Assembly: GCF_014839805.1 (NCBI RefSeq)
Contig: NC_051118.1
Span: forward strand, 3,154,391 to 3,218,390
DNA length: 64,000 nucleotides
Direction of reading: 5' to 3'
Source of the DNA: Manduca sexta
Lineage: Eukaryota > Arthropoda > Insecta > Lepidoptera > Sphingidae
In this document: positions 32,879 through 45,192 of the stretch, piece by piece
Layout: each line of letters begins with the position of its first letter
Numbering within the stretch: the stretch's first letter is position 1
Notes under the pieces: model-generated
What the model was told of the DNA's origin: nothing
The model's input: only the letters and a program-made list of their open reading frames with translations
The model's database searches: none
Translations under genes and position numbers: made by a program

Positions 32879-33729
32879 AAAGCGTCATCTATTTGAGATG
32901 TTGTTTGCCAAATATGTACCTCTTACTTTAAGTTAGGTAATGTTAAGTTATCTATGCTGCCTTGCTAAGCTCAAAAGCGGTATCTCAAAAAACAATTTAA
33001 ATCTACGTTTTTTTATGTACTCAGGTAGCTTAAAGAAATACCCATCCAATGAACTTACCTAAATAACGGTATCTTCTTTAGAATTTGTTAAAAAAAATCC
33101 TTATTAGAGTTTCTCTATCTCAGTTTTACACACAAAACTATATTTACAAATTTCGATTATCTCGAAATAATGTTTCCCTGAAATACCGCTTTTGCATTTA
33201 GTACGGCAGTATGTTTTGCTCAAATTCTCTCCATACCACGATATCCGCGGAACTTAAGTTTTCCGTCACTTAACTTGCACTGTATTGCTTTATTTAAGGA
33301 CAAAGACAAAAGGACGACTGTTTTTAAGCAATAACTTATAGCATTTTCCTTCTTAAATATAAAAATAGGCGTCCCTTTACTTTGCACTTTTGCGGGGAGT
33401 GTTTTTCAAATATGTTTTGTATTCGCTCGATCATTGCAACTATTTATAATGGATTAGCTAGATAATAGCTAATACGGATATATTCGGTGACAAAATGGCC
33501 CAAAGACAATAGTGAAAATTTTCGAGTCTAATAAATCAACTAAATAGTTGGTTATCTTCTCGAAAAAACACCTTCGAGTGATGTGTTTTCACTGTAAATT
33601 AAAATATTTAATCAACTGCTGGCCTCTTTTATAAGTAATAAGTAAATTTTATTTGACAAGTATCGTACAGAACAAGTAATGTTGATTGCACCTACCTAGT
33701 CATTTTATTTATTTAGGAGCATATTATTT

Positions 33730-34050
33730 TTTTTATAAGGACCCTGCAGTCTTCAACGAGGGTAACTTGCGAATGATATACTGGAATGCCCGGGTTAGCC
33801 ACTGCGGGAGCCCGGAGATTTAGAAGGATTTAATAATTTAAGGAGGAAGTGTAGAGGAAGGATAGGAAACCTGTTAGGATCGAAGGCGAGAGGAAAGGAA
33901 ATGTCCGCAGGGCCGTTATAGTCCTCAATGTGAATCTAGCAACCATAAGGTATACACACTTAACTGTGTACCTACTACATAGGGTCTAGACAAATGCTCC
34001 CGCATGCATGGACACACATTCAGTGTGAAGACCGGGGAGAAGGTAACATA
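33730..34050 (+). repeat. Dispersed repeat shared with 1-200
   Basis: The longer copy of the repeat at the start of the window. The part 33755-33840 (TGCCCGGGTTAGCCACTGCG) may be its 5' portion. No open frame of note. Confidence 0.45.
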
Positions 34051-35318
34051 GATTAGTGTGACTTTTGTATTTGATCGACTTATACATTTACTTACTCAAA
34101 AGCATTTAAAACGAATCACCGTCACGTCACCGAACTGCTAATTTATTATAAGATTCGGATAAAAGTCATTAAAATATATGTCGACTAATATGCAGTCAAG
34201 TGTGAAAGCGATATCGACTAAAGTTTGGAAAGCACTCCGCGTACTGTTAAAACGGTTAATTTATTTATAATTTAGCGTAAACACTTTGTAGTGGAAACAG
34301 GCTGGTCCCTGTCTTATCCGATATTCTGTATGTTAGATGTAAGGTTATATAAAGTTCCGCGCAGACGGAGCGATAGTTTATCATGTTTTCGGTATTTGTA
34401 TTTAGATAAATTCCATTTGGATTTCGTTTGGTTGAAGAGACAAGTTTTTGGATATGGCGCAGTGAGGGGCCATTCGACTTTTAGGGGTATTACATTCTTA
34501 TTTATTGCCATTAATTTTACACAAGGCTTATACGATGCCTTGCGCTCCCAATAAGGTATATCTAACTTCGTTGTCTGCTGCATGAACTATTTGTAAAATT
34601 AGTTGAAAATACATAAATAATATGACGGCAATTATAATTTATGACGAAGTTTCCGCACAATATAAAACTCATGTTCTTCAACCAAGTATCAGTGACAAAT
34701 ACCATAAACAACCAACAAGAGGTTGAGTTAGACCACTTAGCATAGAACAGCTTCAACATCATTCCGTTTGCGCGGAGAGTAGCGATCTATTTGAACATAC
34801 GTTAAGCGTAACGTGTAATGGGAGGATGTAATCAATTGAATTGTTAAATTATTTATGTATTCTGGAAAGTTACGTACCTAATACTTGATGTCCCGATTAA
34901 ATTATTGGAAAATATTCATTGTTTTATTTTGTGTCACAAATTAGATGTTGGAGTAAGTGTGGAGCGATTAGCTCACAATGAAAAAGCGTACGTGGACAAC
35001 AACTCACAGACTTAGTCAAGAAACTTCGCGAAAATATAATCAAAATAATGTAGCTATTTTTTTAATTTCATATTAACTCATTTGCGAAATTTCTTTTAAA
35101 AAACAAAAGACCCCGCTACTTATTTAGCCCATAAATAATAGGGACTTTTCCTACATTTTTCCCACCACTGATGGACAATGGGAGAACAGTTATGATATCG
35201 GGTTGGGAGCATTTTTTTTCCCCATTGTCACTCCGCCGTGCCAGAATAATAATAAAAAAAACTAGTTTCTTTATCCACCAATTACGATATCGAAACGAAG
35301 CATGTGACTGTCCCCAAA

Positions 35319-35785
35319 TCTATATCTATATTTAAAAATGAATTCCTATTTCCCTTGGTCACGCCATTACGCGTGAACGGCTGGACCGATTTCACTATTT
35401 TTATTTTGTGTTTGTTATTGTCAGGAGAAGGTTTTTATGAAAGAAAAAACTCAAAAAATTGCGTGGAAAATTAGAAAATTTAAGAAAACAACTAAAATAT
35501 TAATTTTATATAATAGTCAATTGTTCGAAATAACTATCAGCGATTGACAGAATGCGCGCTGCAAATTCATAGTTAAGACGGGACAACGTCTGTCGGGTCA
35601 GGGCCCTTATTCTGTATGATAGTGTAAACGCGTAACGCGGCCGTGTCATGTTATCTTCGAGAAATGTGCGTGGAATGGTATTCTGTAAGCCAAATTTCTA
35701 TAGTCCTAAACATGATGCGTTGTGTTACGTGCTTGTTACGCACTGTTAAAATAACGTGCGGGATAGAGAATAAGGCCCCAGCTAG
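35319..35785 (+). mobile_element. Non-autonomous Helitron carrying a nested element
   Basis: The body matches the other copies from TCTATATC to GTCTGTCGGGTCAG, then is interrupted by a 177-bp element plus a 3-bp duplication, and resumes with CTAG at 35782-35785. Confidence 0.8.
35602..35778. mobile_element. Nested MITE with 3-bp duplication (PIF/Harbinger-like)
   Basis: 177 bp with ends GGCCCTTATTCT and, on the minus strand, GGGCCTTATTCT. It is flanked by CAG at 35599-35601 and 35779-35781. The uninterrupted Helitron copies show a single CAG there, so the insertion is exact. A 3-bp duplication with G-rich inverted ends fits PIF/Harbinger, though that superfamily usually prefers TWA. Confidence 0.7.
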
Positions 35786-36094
35786 TAATTAATATTTATG
35801 GTTACAATGGACAAAGAATTGGCAGTGTCCCCCAGTCCGCAACATCACGCCTTTTTTCCATTGTCCACCACTTTTGGTCAAAATGTGGACAACGGTAATA
35901 GACCGGAATTTCGCTCCTGCCATAGGAACTAGATTGTCGTGTAAACGGAAAATATAAAAATAAGGTGCGTTCGTTGCATAGATATTCTGTGTACATTTAC
36001 GTGTCAAAAGGGTCAGATCGACAGGGTGCCGAACCACTAAAAACCAATGAACTGGTCATTATTATTGAAGGAGATTCAGATTTGTAATTTTTAT

Positions 36095-36270
36095 GATTTT
36101 TTATTATTGATTTGAATGGCAAGACGAGCTTGCCGTTCACCTAATGGTTGGCGATACGGTCACCCATAAACAGTAGAAACACCATCCAACACCTTGAATT
36201 ACAAAGTATTGTTTGGTATTGCACTGCGCTCGCCATCCTGACACATTAGATGTTAAGTCTTATTACAGAT
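36095..36270 (+). repeat. Family B dispersed repeat, truncated
   Basis: The plus-strand left half only. It runs into the 23-bp hairpin at 36262. It lies about 190 bp downstream of COX6C in that gene's direction. Confidence 0.65.
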
Positions 36271-36317
36271 ATACATGGTAGCCAATAGTTATACTGGCTA
36301 CCATGTATATCTGTAAT
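36262..36317. repeat. Perfect 23-bp hairpin
   Basis: 36262-36284 is the exact reverse complement of 36295-36317, with loop ATAGTTATAC. It lies at the end of a truncated family B repeat, whose intact copies lack the left arm. Confidence 0.85.
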
Positions 36318-36456
36318 ATTATGGGATTTTAAATGACAATTTAATCTTAAACTATGGGATAGTAATGAAAACTCGGACATACGTTATCGGCATTATTTAA
36401 TTGTTCATTTAAATTAACATATTCACAGCAATAATACTACACTACGGCGCCACGCT

Positions 36457-37499
36457 CTAGCACGACTGGAACAGGCCCTTCTGCCTCATCTCCTCGAATT
36501 CCTTCTCCGCATCGTAGTTTCTGGAACAAGATATACATTGTGATAATGCTCAAAAAAATACTGTATTAGAGTACAAAATTAAAGTTACAAGTCTGAAACA
36601 AGCCACAGACAGCAGTTGCATTTGATTTCTATTTTTTGTTCCTTTTTTACCGAACTACAGTGAAAAATGCTATTTTCCGGTTATCCATATTAATAATATA
36701 GTAAAAAATGAGTCTAATTTTAAACCATTCAACCAGAAAACAAGCAAATGGTGCCTTGAGAATGATCTATATTACTCATATACCACCAATATACACCCAA
36801 AATCTCTGAGAAGTTGTGGACTGTTTACCAAATTTTCACAGATAAGATAGGACCCCGATAATTCCACTGACATTGATTATAAACTGTCTTTATAAGCAAG
36901 CCTGTCTAAGCTTATGCTTTAATGAAATCAATGTGAACAAAATCTCTTGTACTATTTCAAGACTTTATGAGATTTGCAAACCAATAAGGATGAATTAATC
37001 ACATGGCCTTTTAACCAATTTTATTATCTGTATTTAGGAGATAAGACAATAACAGAAATAGGTTGTACAACTGCAGTGTAATATATTAATTTCTAAAATC
37101 TGAAATACAGTGAATTTAATATTAATAACTTTTTAAGAATATGTATTACAACACTTCCAGTACTGATTTTTTATTTTTTTAATTTCTGAAAATCAAGTTT
37201 CTCAACCTCTGCAGTTATTTTGCCAAAAACAACTCTAAGTCATATAAAATTAGAACATATGAAAAGAAATTGACACAACTATATCTCATCACTTATATGC
37301 CTCTCTGAACAATTTTAAACAAACCAACTTACCTGTAGAACTCTGCGTACTTCCTCTTGCGTTCATTGCCGACGAGCTGCTTGAAGGCAAAGCCAGAGAT
37401 GCCCGCGAGAGTAAGAGCCACAATCAGGTTACGCTTGATCACAGCGTTGAGGAGGCCACGCATCTGGGGCTTCGCAACAGTGGATACTTCACCAGCCAT
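36457..37499 (-). CDS. COX6C: Cytochrome c oxidase subunit 6C
   Basis: Two coding exons on the minus strand, 37333-37499 (ATG at 37497-37499) and 36457-36520 (stop TAG at 36457-36459), join in phase to a 76-residue protein starting MAGEVSTVAKPQMRGLL and ending KGLFQSC. The length and layout match subunit 6C (Drosophila cyclope): a short matrix-side N-terminus, one membrane helix at about residues 25-45 (NLIVALTLAGISGFAFKQLVG) and a charged tail (NERKRKYAEFYRNYDAEKEFEEM). It is a nuclear-encoded accessory subunit of respiratory complex IV in the inner mitochondrial membrane. The start codon directly follows a splice acceptor (TTTTCAG then ATG), so the first exon is non-coding. A minus-strand ATTAAA at 36396-36401 is a candidate polyadenylation signal. 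Confidence 0.95.
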
Positions 37500-38429
37500 C
37501 TGAAAATAGGATTGTAGCAAGGAGTATTAGATTATCTGTAGTGAAATAGAAATATAGGACAGCGAAAACTTGCATAAAAAAAAAAACGGTACAATATGTA
37601 TTAAACCAATCTTTTAGAATGTCCATGCACTGCCTGCATAATATATAAATGTTGCAACAAAATGCCTAGTAATATATGATTTCTCAAGAAACTATGATTT
37701 ACCAGCATTAGTAATTGTGGACCCAAGAAGGACCTATTATCACAGCTTTTACATAGTTTGGATTTTGATTACTGAAAGAGCTTCTGAATTCTGAAACTAA
37801 CATAGGAATATCTATCGTGTACACCAACTACAAAACTAAATACAACCCAATAAATCTTATTCCCCTGGCATGTTTTTATAAGGACAACAATGATAAGTAG
37901 TTTTATCTGTTTTTGTAATATTTTATTAAAAGACAATACCATGGTAAGAGCATGTAACAACCGCTCCTGCACTATCGCACAGTTCGAGTCAAGTAAATAA
38001 GGAAGTCGAAGTAATATTCTTAGAGTATATCTATAACTAGATTGTACCTGTTTCATTAAAAACGCGTTAGTTAATAGATAAGTACCTAGAAATTGTTACT
38101 GCATAGGTACAATTTACTTGAAAAAAATATGTTCGTAATGCAAAAATCAAAATCGATACCTACTTAGACAAAACACGAAAAACGAAAATTTGCGAAGAAT
38201 TAGGTTTACCATTCATTTACTCCCTTGAATTATAAAGGTAGTTATTATTGTAATCATGTGATCAATTATCAATTTTTAGGTGCAAAACGCATTTATAAAG
38301 ATTAGTAACAACAGTCTTACATAACACGTCGTTAACTTATTTGGCCTCAAAATTTATTAATATTATTACTTGATTATAAATAAGAGTGGTAAATAAAGTA
38401 ATTGATGTAAAATATATGAAAATACTTAC

Positions 38430-38490
38430 ATTTATTTAGGATTTTCCACGAAAATCACGATAGGCACGATCACAGCAAGTGTAAAATCAG
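38430..38490 (-). other. COX6C: Candidate non-coding first exon of COX6C
   Basis: On the minus strand a good donor (AAAT then GTAAGT) lies at 38429/38430, and the next in-order acceptor is the one in front of the COX6C ATG at 37499. The exon body contains no ATG. The 5' limit is only an estimate, placed at the change from AT-rich sequence to a GCGCGC-containing patch at about 38490-38515. The leader intron would be about 930 bp. Confidence 0.55.
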
Positions 38491-38499
38491 ACTGTTACA

Positions 38500-38600
38500 C
38501 TGCGCGCAGTGCTGTCAATGATAACAATTTCTTGCTCGTTCATTGGCTGTTTTATGTTACAGATAACTATTTTGACCAATGACAATCTAGCAGCTTGGTA
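38500..38600 (-). promoter_or_regulatory. COX6C: Candidate COX6C promoter with CCAAT box
   Basis: Just upstream of the putative first exon, on the minus strand, there is a CCAAT box in the context CAGCCAATG (plus-strand ATTGG at 38542-38546). A GCGCGC patch lies next to the proposed start site. No TATA box is evident at the expected distance. CCAAT-containing promoters are common for housekeeping genes; the start site itself is not determined. Confidence 0.35.
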
Positions 38601-39017
38601 TTGATTTCAGTTCTCAAAACTTATTTCGTTCGTGGCTCTATTGAAATTTGAAAGTAAAGTAATAAAAATGTACAATGAATTTTCAATGTGAAGCTTTATT
38701 TTTATACGCATTTAACAATCCTATATGTACTCGTGATAAGTACAATTTATTATAATGAAGTACATAATAAACATAACCACTAAAATAGGTAACGTTCCGT
38801 TTCACGAAGACCTTACATTGGTTCAATCATAACTTGTTTACACAAATCAAAACAATTACCTAATATTGTGTGATTAGCATGATATACATTTAAGTTCTTT
38901 ATTAATATATGTAACACAATAACTTAATTAATAAAGTTAACTGGCATCTACCACATAGTCATAAATCTTTACAAAGTTATCTAGGTTTTTAGTCATTGGT
39001 ACCTATCACTGATTTAA

Positions 39018-39318
39018 GCGGCGATAGCCTAGTTGGTTGTGGAACATACTGGCGAGACGAATATTCGCAGATTCAAATCCCAAGGGCACACACCTATGAT
39101 TTTTCTAAAAAAATATGTGTATATTCTTTGTGAATTATCGCTTGCTTTAACGGTGAAGGGAAACATCGTAAGGAAACTTGCATACCTGAGATGTTCTCTA
39201 TAGGATTTTCAAGGCTGTGTGAAATCTACCAATCCGCACTAGGCCAGCGTGATGAACTAAGGCCTAATCCATCTCAGTAGCAGAGGAGGCCCGTGCCCAA
39301 CAGTGGGATAGTATATTT
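39018..39318 (+). mobile_element. tRNA-derived SINE, family A
   Basis: GCGGCGATAGCCTAGTTGG and GATTCAAATCCCAAGG give clear A- and B-box sequences. The body and tail match the copies at 21397 and 58533, ending near CAGTGGGATAGTATATT. It is in the spacer upstream of COX6C. Confidence 0.8.
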
Positions 39319-40479
39319 AACAACTAGGATTACACTTCAGCACTCACATATCTAGACTAAATACTTAACTTTTTGACAGTTCACATTAATACGATAAAGT
39401 TGAAGAAAGAGTCTCGCTACTTAAAACATATTTTTCAGTTGAATAGGCTTGCCTGGTAGTTATAGTACTACTGTCTCTATCTTGCTTTTGTTTCGTATGG
39501 GGTTATAACCTCCTCCTTATGGTTATGGCCTGCTCTCCTCCTCCCATCCTAAGAGAATTCCTTCTACTTCCCCCACACTTACTTCTCCAGATATCCCATC
39601 CAAACTTTCCTACAGAGAACTGCAGTCGTAAAGGGGATGATACCAATATTCCATTCGCAGGATTCCCTCGATGCCGACTGCCGGGTCCGATACACAAAAA
39701 AAATACTTACTTCATCAATACTTTCCTTTCCTTTAATGCCGACTATACATTAATTTCAAAAAGAACCAATAATTTATTTCAGTATTGTAGGAATTTATGG
39801 GCGATGATCATCTAACTTTGAGTTCAATCCACATGCTAGCTTGCTAGACTCTGCTTAAAAAGACACTAAGATTTAAGTACTAATACTTACCTGTTTTGGG
39901 ACATTATCACTTCAAATCAAGTATCAGGCAAGTGGCTTGCTCGTCTTCTCTGAATAAATGTCAATAAAAAGTACTTAACGTTTATTTTACATGTCGTAAT
40001 GCCATACGCTAAATCCACACTAACGACAAAATTATTAAAAAAGGAACACCGTATTTTCCCTGACCCTGTAGCATTTCAATTGTTCGCAAAAGCAAGCCTG
40101 ATACGGAAAAGATTAATAGTAGATATTCCACACACCCACACTGTTGTATCTGTAATTACAAAGCCTGTTAATGATAGCACTAGGCTGGGTAACCTATTTC
40201 TTATGTAAGTAACAAATTTTCGCGAGTGTATTTTGAAGTACATATATTCGATAAATATGAAGAACATGAGTACTACGATTATTGCTTCTAGTACGTATAA
40301 CTAATAATGTAAGTAATAGAATGCTCTACAATTTTATTTTTGATAGAGATTTTTTCCTTATCGAATGGGAAGAACTATTTTCACAAGCACATAGCAGATT
40401 TTGATAGCGGAAAATTTTACTTGATTTTTAATAGAAGGAGTGTGCAAGCAAGCCATACTTGCTTGCCTAACAAATGATA

Positions 40480-40765
40480 TCTATATATATATAAAAATGA
40501 ATCCCTATTTCCCTTGGTCACGCCATCACGCGTGAACGGCTGGACCGATTTCACTATTTTTTTTGTTGTTGTTTGTTATTGTCAGGAGAAGGTTCTTATG
40601 AAAGAAAAAAAACAAAAAATTGCGCGGAAAATTATAAAATTTAAGCAAACTTAACGAAAATATTAATTTTATATAACTGTCAAGTGTTTGGAATAACTGT
40701 CAGCGATTGACAGAATGCGCGCTGCAAATTCATAGTTAAGACGAGACATCTGTCGGGTCAGCTAG
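40480..40765 (+). mobile_element. Non-autonomous Helitron
   Basis: TC start and CAGCTAG end as in the other copies. The terminal hairpin has lost a few bases (GACGAGACATCTGTC). It marks the left edge of the repeat-poor interval. Confidence 0.78.
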
Positions 40766-43700
40766 TTTATCTATATTATGTTTGTCTGTACAATATTACA
40801 TCTTGATTATGTAAAGTGTGTTAATAATTCGATGTTTAGCTGCTTATTACATGCAAAGCAGACTTTCGCATCATCTAAGGATCACACACATACAAATTGA
40901 AACGACAAAAATATTTTTTTATTCATTTATTAATAAACTAACTTTACAAATTTAATAATAGCAGAACAATTATATTCCTTATTTCTTTTTCATTCACAAT
41001 AATATGATAATAATTCACCATGACTCATCATACTTTACGAATATAATTATATGATTTAAAAAATAATATAGAAAAGACAGAAAGCAACTTACAGTGAAAA
41101 TAATGCACAATAACGTCGGGTGGATCTACAAGCCAGTAGTCACTTCTCTCGTGTAGTGTGAGTGTACCGCGCCGTCGACGCAACACTACCATAATATTAC
41201 AAATAACGTAAAATATTCAGTATTTTATCGATTTATTCGCTACGTCTCATCTATTTACAGGTTTATATATTGTTTACATACCAAAACTATACGCTATGCT
41301 CGTGTGCAGTATCCCTATTCTATATTTATAGTGTTTATAAACTATTTGTATTTTCTCTTTCCATACATATAAACGTATATATTTTAATTTTTTTACCGGC
41401 ATAAATTACTATCATTAGTCGAAAATATAATGAAAAACAAAAACAATTACAAACTAATAATGATAACTATACACCCAATATACACAGCTAGTTGAGAGTT
41501 CATACAATATAATTATATGGTACAAGCTTGCAACTCCTCTATATTACAGTATTAAGGCTTTTGCTTCACTACAGGAGTCCGCCCGTGCAGGGACGTACGC
41601 TAGTCGCATATTTACACCGATATCCATCAATAGTCTTTACAAAACAAACAAATACACTTAACGTCTAACGTAATTAATATCCCCGTCTATACATAAACAT
41701 TTACAAGAGATTGTACATCGGCCGTACCGACTTCGTTTAAAAAATAATTTAAAAAAAGAAACAAAAGCACGTAAAACGGAACGTGCGCCGGAGTCGCGCC
41801 GGCCACGCTCGCGCCACACAGACTAGCCGCGTCCCGCTCCTCTACCTCTAACACACATCCACGCCACACACTATATAGGGCACAATTTTTTCAGGCAATG
41901 CACTTCAACTAAGTTTAATTTTTTATTTATTTTTTTAATAAAATATTCTCATTATAACTATACAAACTATGTACGTACTATTGTAGCACTATCACTGTCC
42001 GATTTAAAACGTAGAAAATAGATAGCGAGCTGCCAACGCCATTGCACAGCCACTGAAGTAAGCGAGGGTGTCGGGCCGCCGCCGCGCCGCCGCGCCCCTG
42101 AACACATCGACACGGCGCCCCGCCCGGGGGCACCGTTATACCGACATTGGCAGCCGTCAGTCCGAAGGGGGATATGGGAGTGGGGTCAACGCAACACCTA
42201 CGAAATGTAACAGCCCTCTAAGCTATATAAAAATCCAATAAAAGCTGTCCAAAAACGTGCACTTTAAAAAAGGAATAATATCTGCTTCACATCCACATTT
42301 ATTGCTCTGGGTTGTATCCCTTAACTAGGAACCGCGTGACACCATTTCGACCAGACCTCGCCCGCGACAACCGTCCACGCGCGACACCACCTGCCCAAAC
42401 CGTGACGTCATCAACAAAATACCGTTTAACGCAACATTAAGTGAACGGTTTAGTAAAAAAATGTGATAATAAATACTAACGACTAAACAGGAAACTAATT
42501 CATTTAAAAAGATAATGTCGATCAATTATATACAGTGCGCGAAGAACTTAATATATACGCCTAAAAATCACTGGATCAAACGATTTGGTGAGAGGATGAT
42601 GAAGAAATTATAATTAATGGCTGTTTGTTTTAAACAATTCGAGAGGAAACATTGGGGCATCGAAATGAAAAATGTTTAGTATACTGGAAGCCCGCACAGA
42701 CAAACTGTTGAAACACGCAGTCGCGATTATTATCATTTCACTAAGAAATTATCGAGTTTCACAATTTAAATTACAATTATTGGTCGTGAATTGTCCTTAC
42801 AATATAAAAACGCTAATCGTAATAGCGGCCTAAGTTTTGCGCGGGAACGCGCCATCTTGTGTTGCGTTTCACTCACGATAAAAACGTTTCAATATTCGCA
42901 AATTTTGACGGTTCATTTAGTTCCAGATTAAAATTTATAAACACAACTACCGATTACATAAAACCCACTAGATCTAATTACGCCTATAGTTTATCTACCT
43001 TCAACTCACATCGATGCGAGATAATGTCAAATGAAACTGCAAAAACGCCGTGTTCCCGCCAAAACACGATTAACAACTACGCTGCGCTTACCACACAATG
43101 TCGAATCACGAGATTACGTGCAAAAACGTATGAAAATATGTTTTTAATTATTACTTTTTATGCATTCATTTATATCTCTCGGGAATTAATTACTCTATTA
43201 TAACAATGTGTCTACATATCGAGTGCTTTTGTACAATTGATACTCATCTATTCACTAGTAACCTAAGGCTCGCCGCCGGGGGGCGCCGGCCGTGGCACCG
43301 CGAGCCGTACACCACCGTCCTAAATTGATTTCTCTTGTGATTGGTTAAAAAATAAATATACTAGACTATTCAACATTTATGTAACAACTGTGTGCGCCTA
43401 AACGTCCGGCAACATTCTGAATATATCGACGATGTGAGGTCACATCCCTCGCGGAGCCACGCCGAATTCGGCCCCGGGGTAATATTCAGAGGCGCTTAAA
43501 AATAACTTACATTTAAAAGAGAAAATAATAATCAAGTGCAACAGTGATTGGTAACATGATTTGTTCACTAAATAAAAAGTCGATATCAAAAACACGCCGA
43601 ATGCGAGTCGGCTTGTAAAAGTCCAGAACGATAAAAAATTAAAAAAATGTACTATACCCTCGTTTTACAGGGACAGACGTGGGCCAAATGATTTGATATA

Positions 43701-44695
43701 TTTTTTAATTTTCCTAACACAAGCTATGGCAATGCCGTCTACTCTATGGTACCACTTAATGGTCGTAAATCATCCAATGTTTTGTTTCAGATTTACTTGT
43801 TTATGGAATTTGTTATCTTTACCATGAATTGTATAAGCGAAATCATCTCTATGTCGCAGAGAACACGGTCATAAAAATATTTATTGACAATAGTCAATAT
43901 TTGAACATAATTTTTATGGAGTATACTTATATGTATACACACACATTTGATAAGCAACACATGACGTTTAACAAATTCGACATCATACAAATATGTGCCA
44001 ACATTACAAGATGCGCGATGTTGATCAACATTTGCCAACTAGTTGCGCGTCACACACTGCCCAGCAAATGTTGCTAAATAATGTCTTAGCTCCACAAATT
44101 GCAATAAACAACGGCATGTACCATAGTGTTAACATATTTTTCTAAATTAACATTCAAATGTATATACATTTAGTTCATTGATTTGTATAAATAAATATAT
44201 GTTTGTTTTAAATTAGTTATGTAGCTTATTATATAATTTCAACATGGACATTTGACGCCAATTCATGTTGTTGCGCAACAAATATTATTAACATAATTTA
44301 TACTAACATGTGCTTACATAAAGGCAACAGTGTTAACCTCAATCTATCCCTGTCACAGGCAAATGAGCCTACAGACGACGCATAGACAAAATTTCAAATG
44401 TAAACTCTATGGTTTGAAGTGGATGAAAAGTTCTTTGGTTCACCCAACACATTTTCCTGTGGTTTTTACCTAGATACCTATTTAAACAGTAAATATGCCA
44501 ATGGCGTCGTCTAGTAGGTTTATTTGTCTATGATCCCTGTATAGGATTACTTACGTATGCGCACCCCAAAAAAACGCACAAACATCCGAACAATATTGAA
44601 TTCTGTATATATTTACAATAAGTAACATAATCTATTAACTATGAGCGATCTAGCTAAGGCAATCAGACAACCAACAGTGTATTTTGATTTTATAC

Positions 44696-44753
44696 ATCGA
44701 TCAATCTAAATCGATAGTCGATAATATATCGATAGTCAATAAAATTATCGATA
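44696..44753. promoter_or_regulatory. Cluster of ATCGAT / TATCGATA sites
   Basis: Two perfect TATCGATA octamers (44727-44734, 44746-44753) plus ATCGAT at 44696-44701 and 44710-44715 fall in 58 bp, with another ATCGAT at 44812-44817. TATCGATA is the DNA-replication-related element (DRE) bound by DREF/BEAF-32 at Drosophila core promoters and domain boundaries. Whether it works that way here is inference. Confidence 0.4.
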
Positions 44754-44754
44754 A

Positions 44755-44973
44755 TTGTTTCGTCAACAAATAACATATTTGACTGGACAAAACGGTAGCG
44801 TAAACGTTAAAATCGATTATACACTGGGCGTAATTGTATTTATAAGCTCGCTTTTAATATTCGGAGTAACTATTAAGTTTTTACAAAAGGCGCGTATACG
44901 CACAATGCACTCATACAAAATTGAGGATGTGGTCAGCAAGAGACGACACAAGGCTTGTAAAGATATAAAATAA
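44755..44973 (+). other. Short open frame with a membrane-helix pattern, no ATG before the helix
   Basis: A 73-codon open frame (72 codons plus stop) reads a hydrophobic stretch (TLGVIVFISSLLIFGVTIKFL) flanked by basic residues and ends in HKACKDIK. The frame is closed by a TAA at 44752-44754 and has no ATG until 44905, after the helix. A coding use would need a TTG start, an upstream exon, or a broken ancestor. I do not recognise the protein. The cluster of TATCGATA sites just upstream makes it worth noting. Confidence 0.22.
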
Positions 44974-45192
44974 TATTTCTTTATTGAGCTGTCACTTAAA
45001 CGAGCTTAATGAAAACAAACACGCCCAATATATAAACGCGACAAAACTTACGCTCAAAACGTGACAACAGCAACACTATAATTCATTTATGTTCAAGTTT
45101 CGTACACAACACTTTTCAGTAACACTATGGCAGAGAAATGTGAATTTTGTATAAATTCTTTGAGGCACTGATTATAACACATAGAACGGTAT

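Larger units (their letters stand above)
40766..45192 (-). other. Repeat-poor non-coding interval, possible long NCOA6 3' UTR
   Basis: None of the dispersed repeat families found elsewhere is visible here for over 4 kb. No frame shows a plausible multi-exon protein. GC-rich islands (about 42040-42150, 43265-43310, 43440-43490) alternate with AT-rich sequence. Closely spaced minus-strand AATAAA hexamers near 40918-40935 would suit the end of a long transcript. This could be an extended 3' UTR of NCOA6 or an unrecognised non-coding transcript. Confidence 0.3.

Noticed and set aside
34291..34583. Overlapping open frames on both strands (about 88 codons each)
   Set aside because: No recognisable domain, no splice-site support and no repeat in the window. 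Mutual antisense frames of this length occur by chance.
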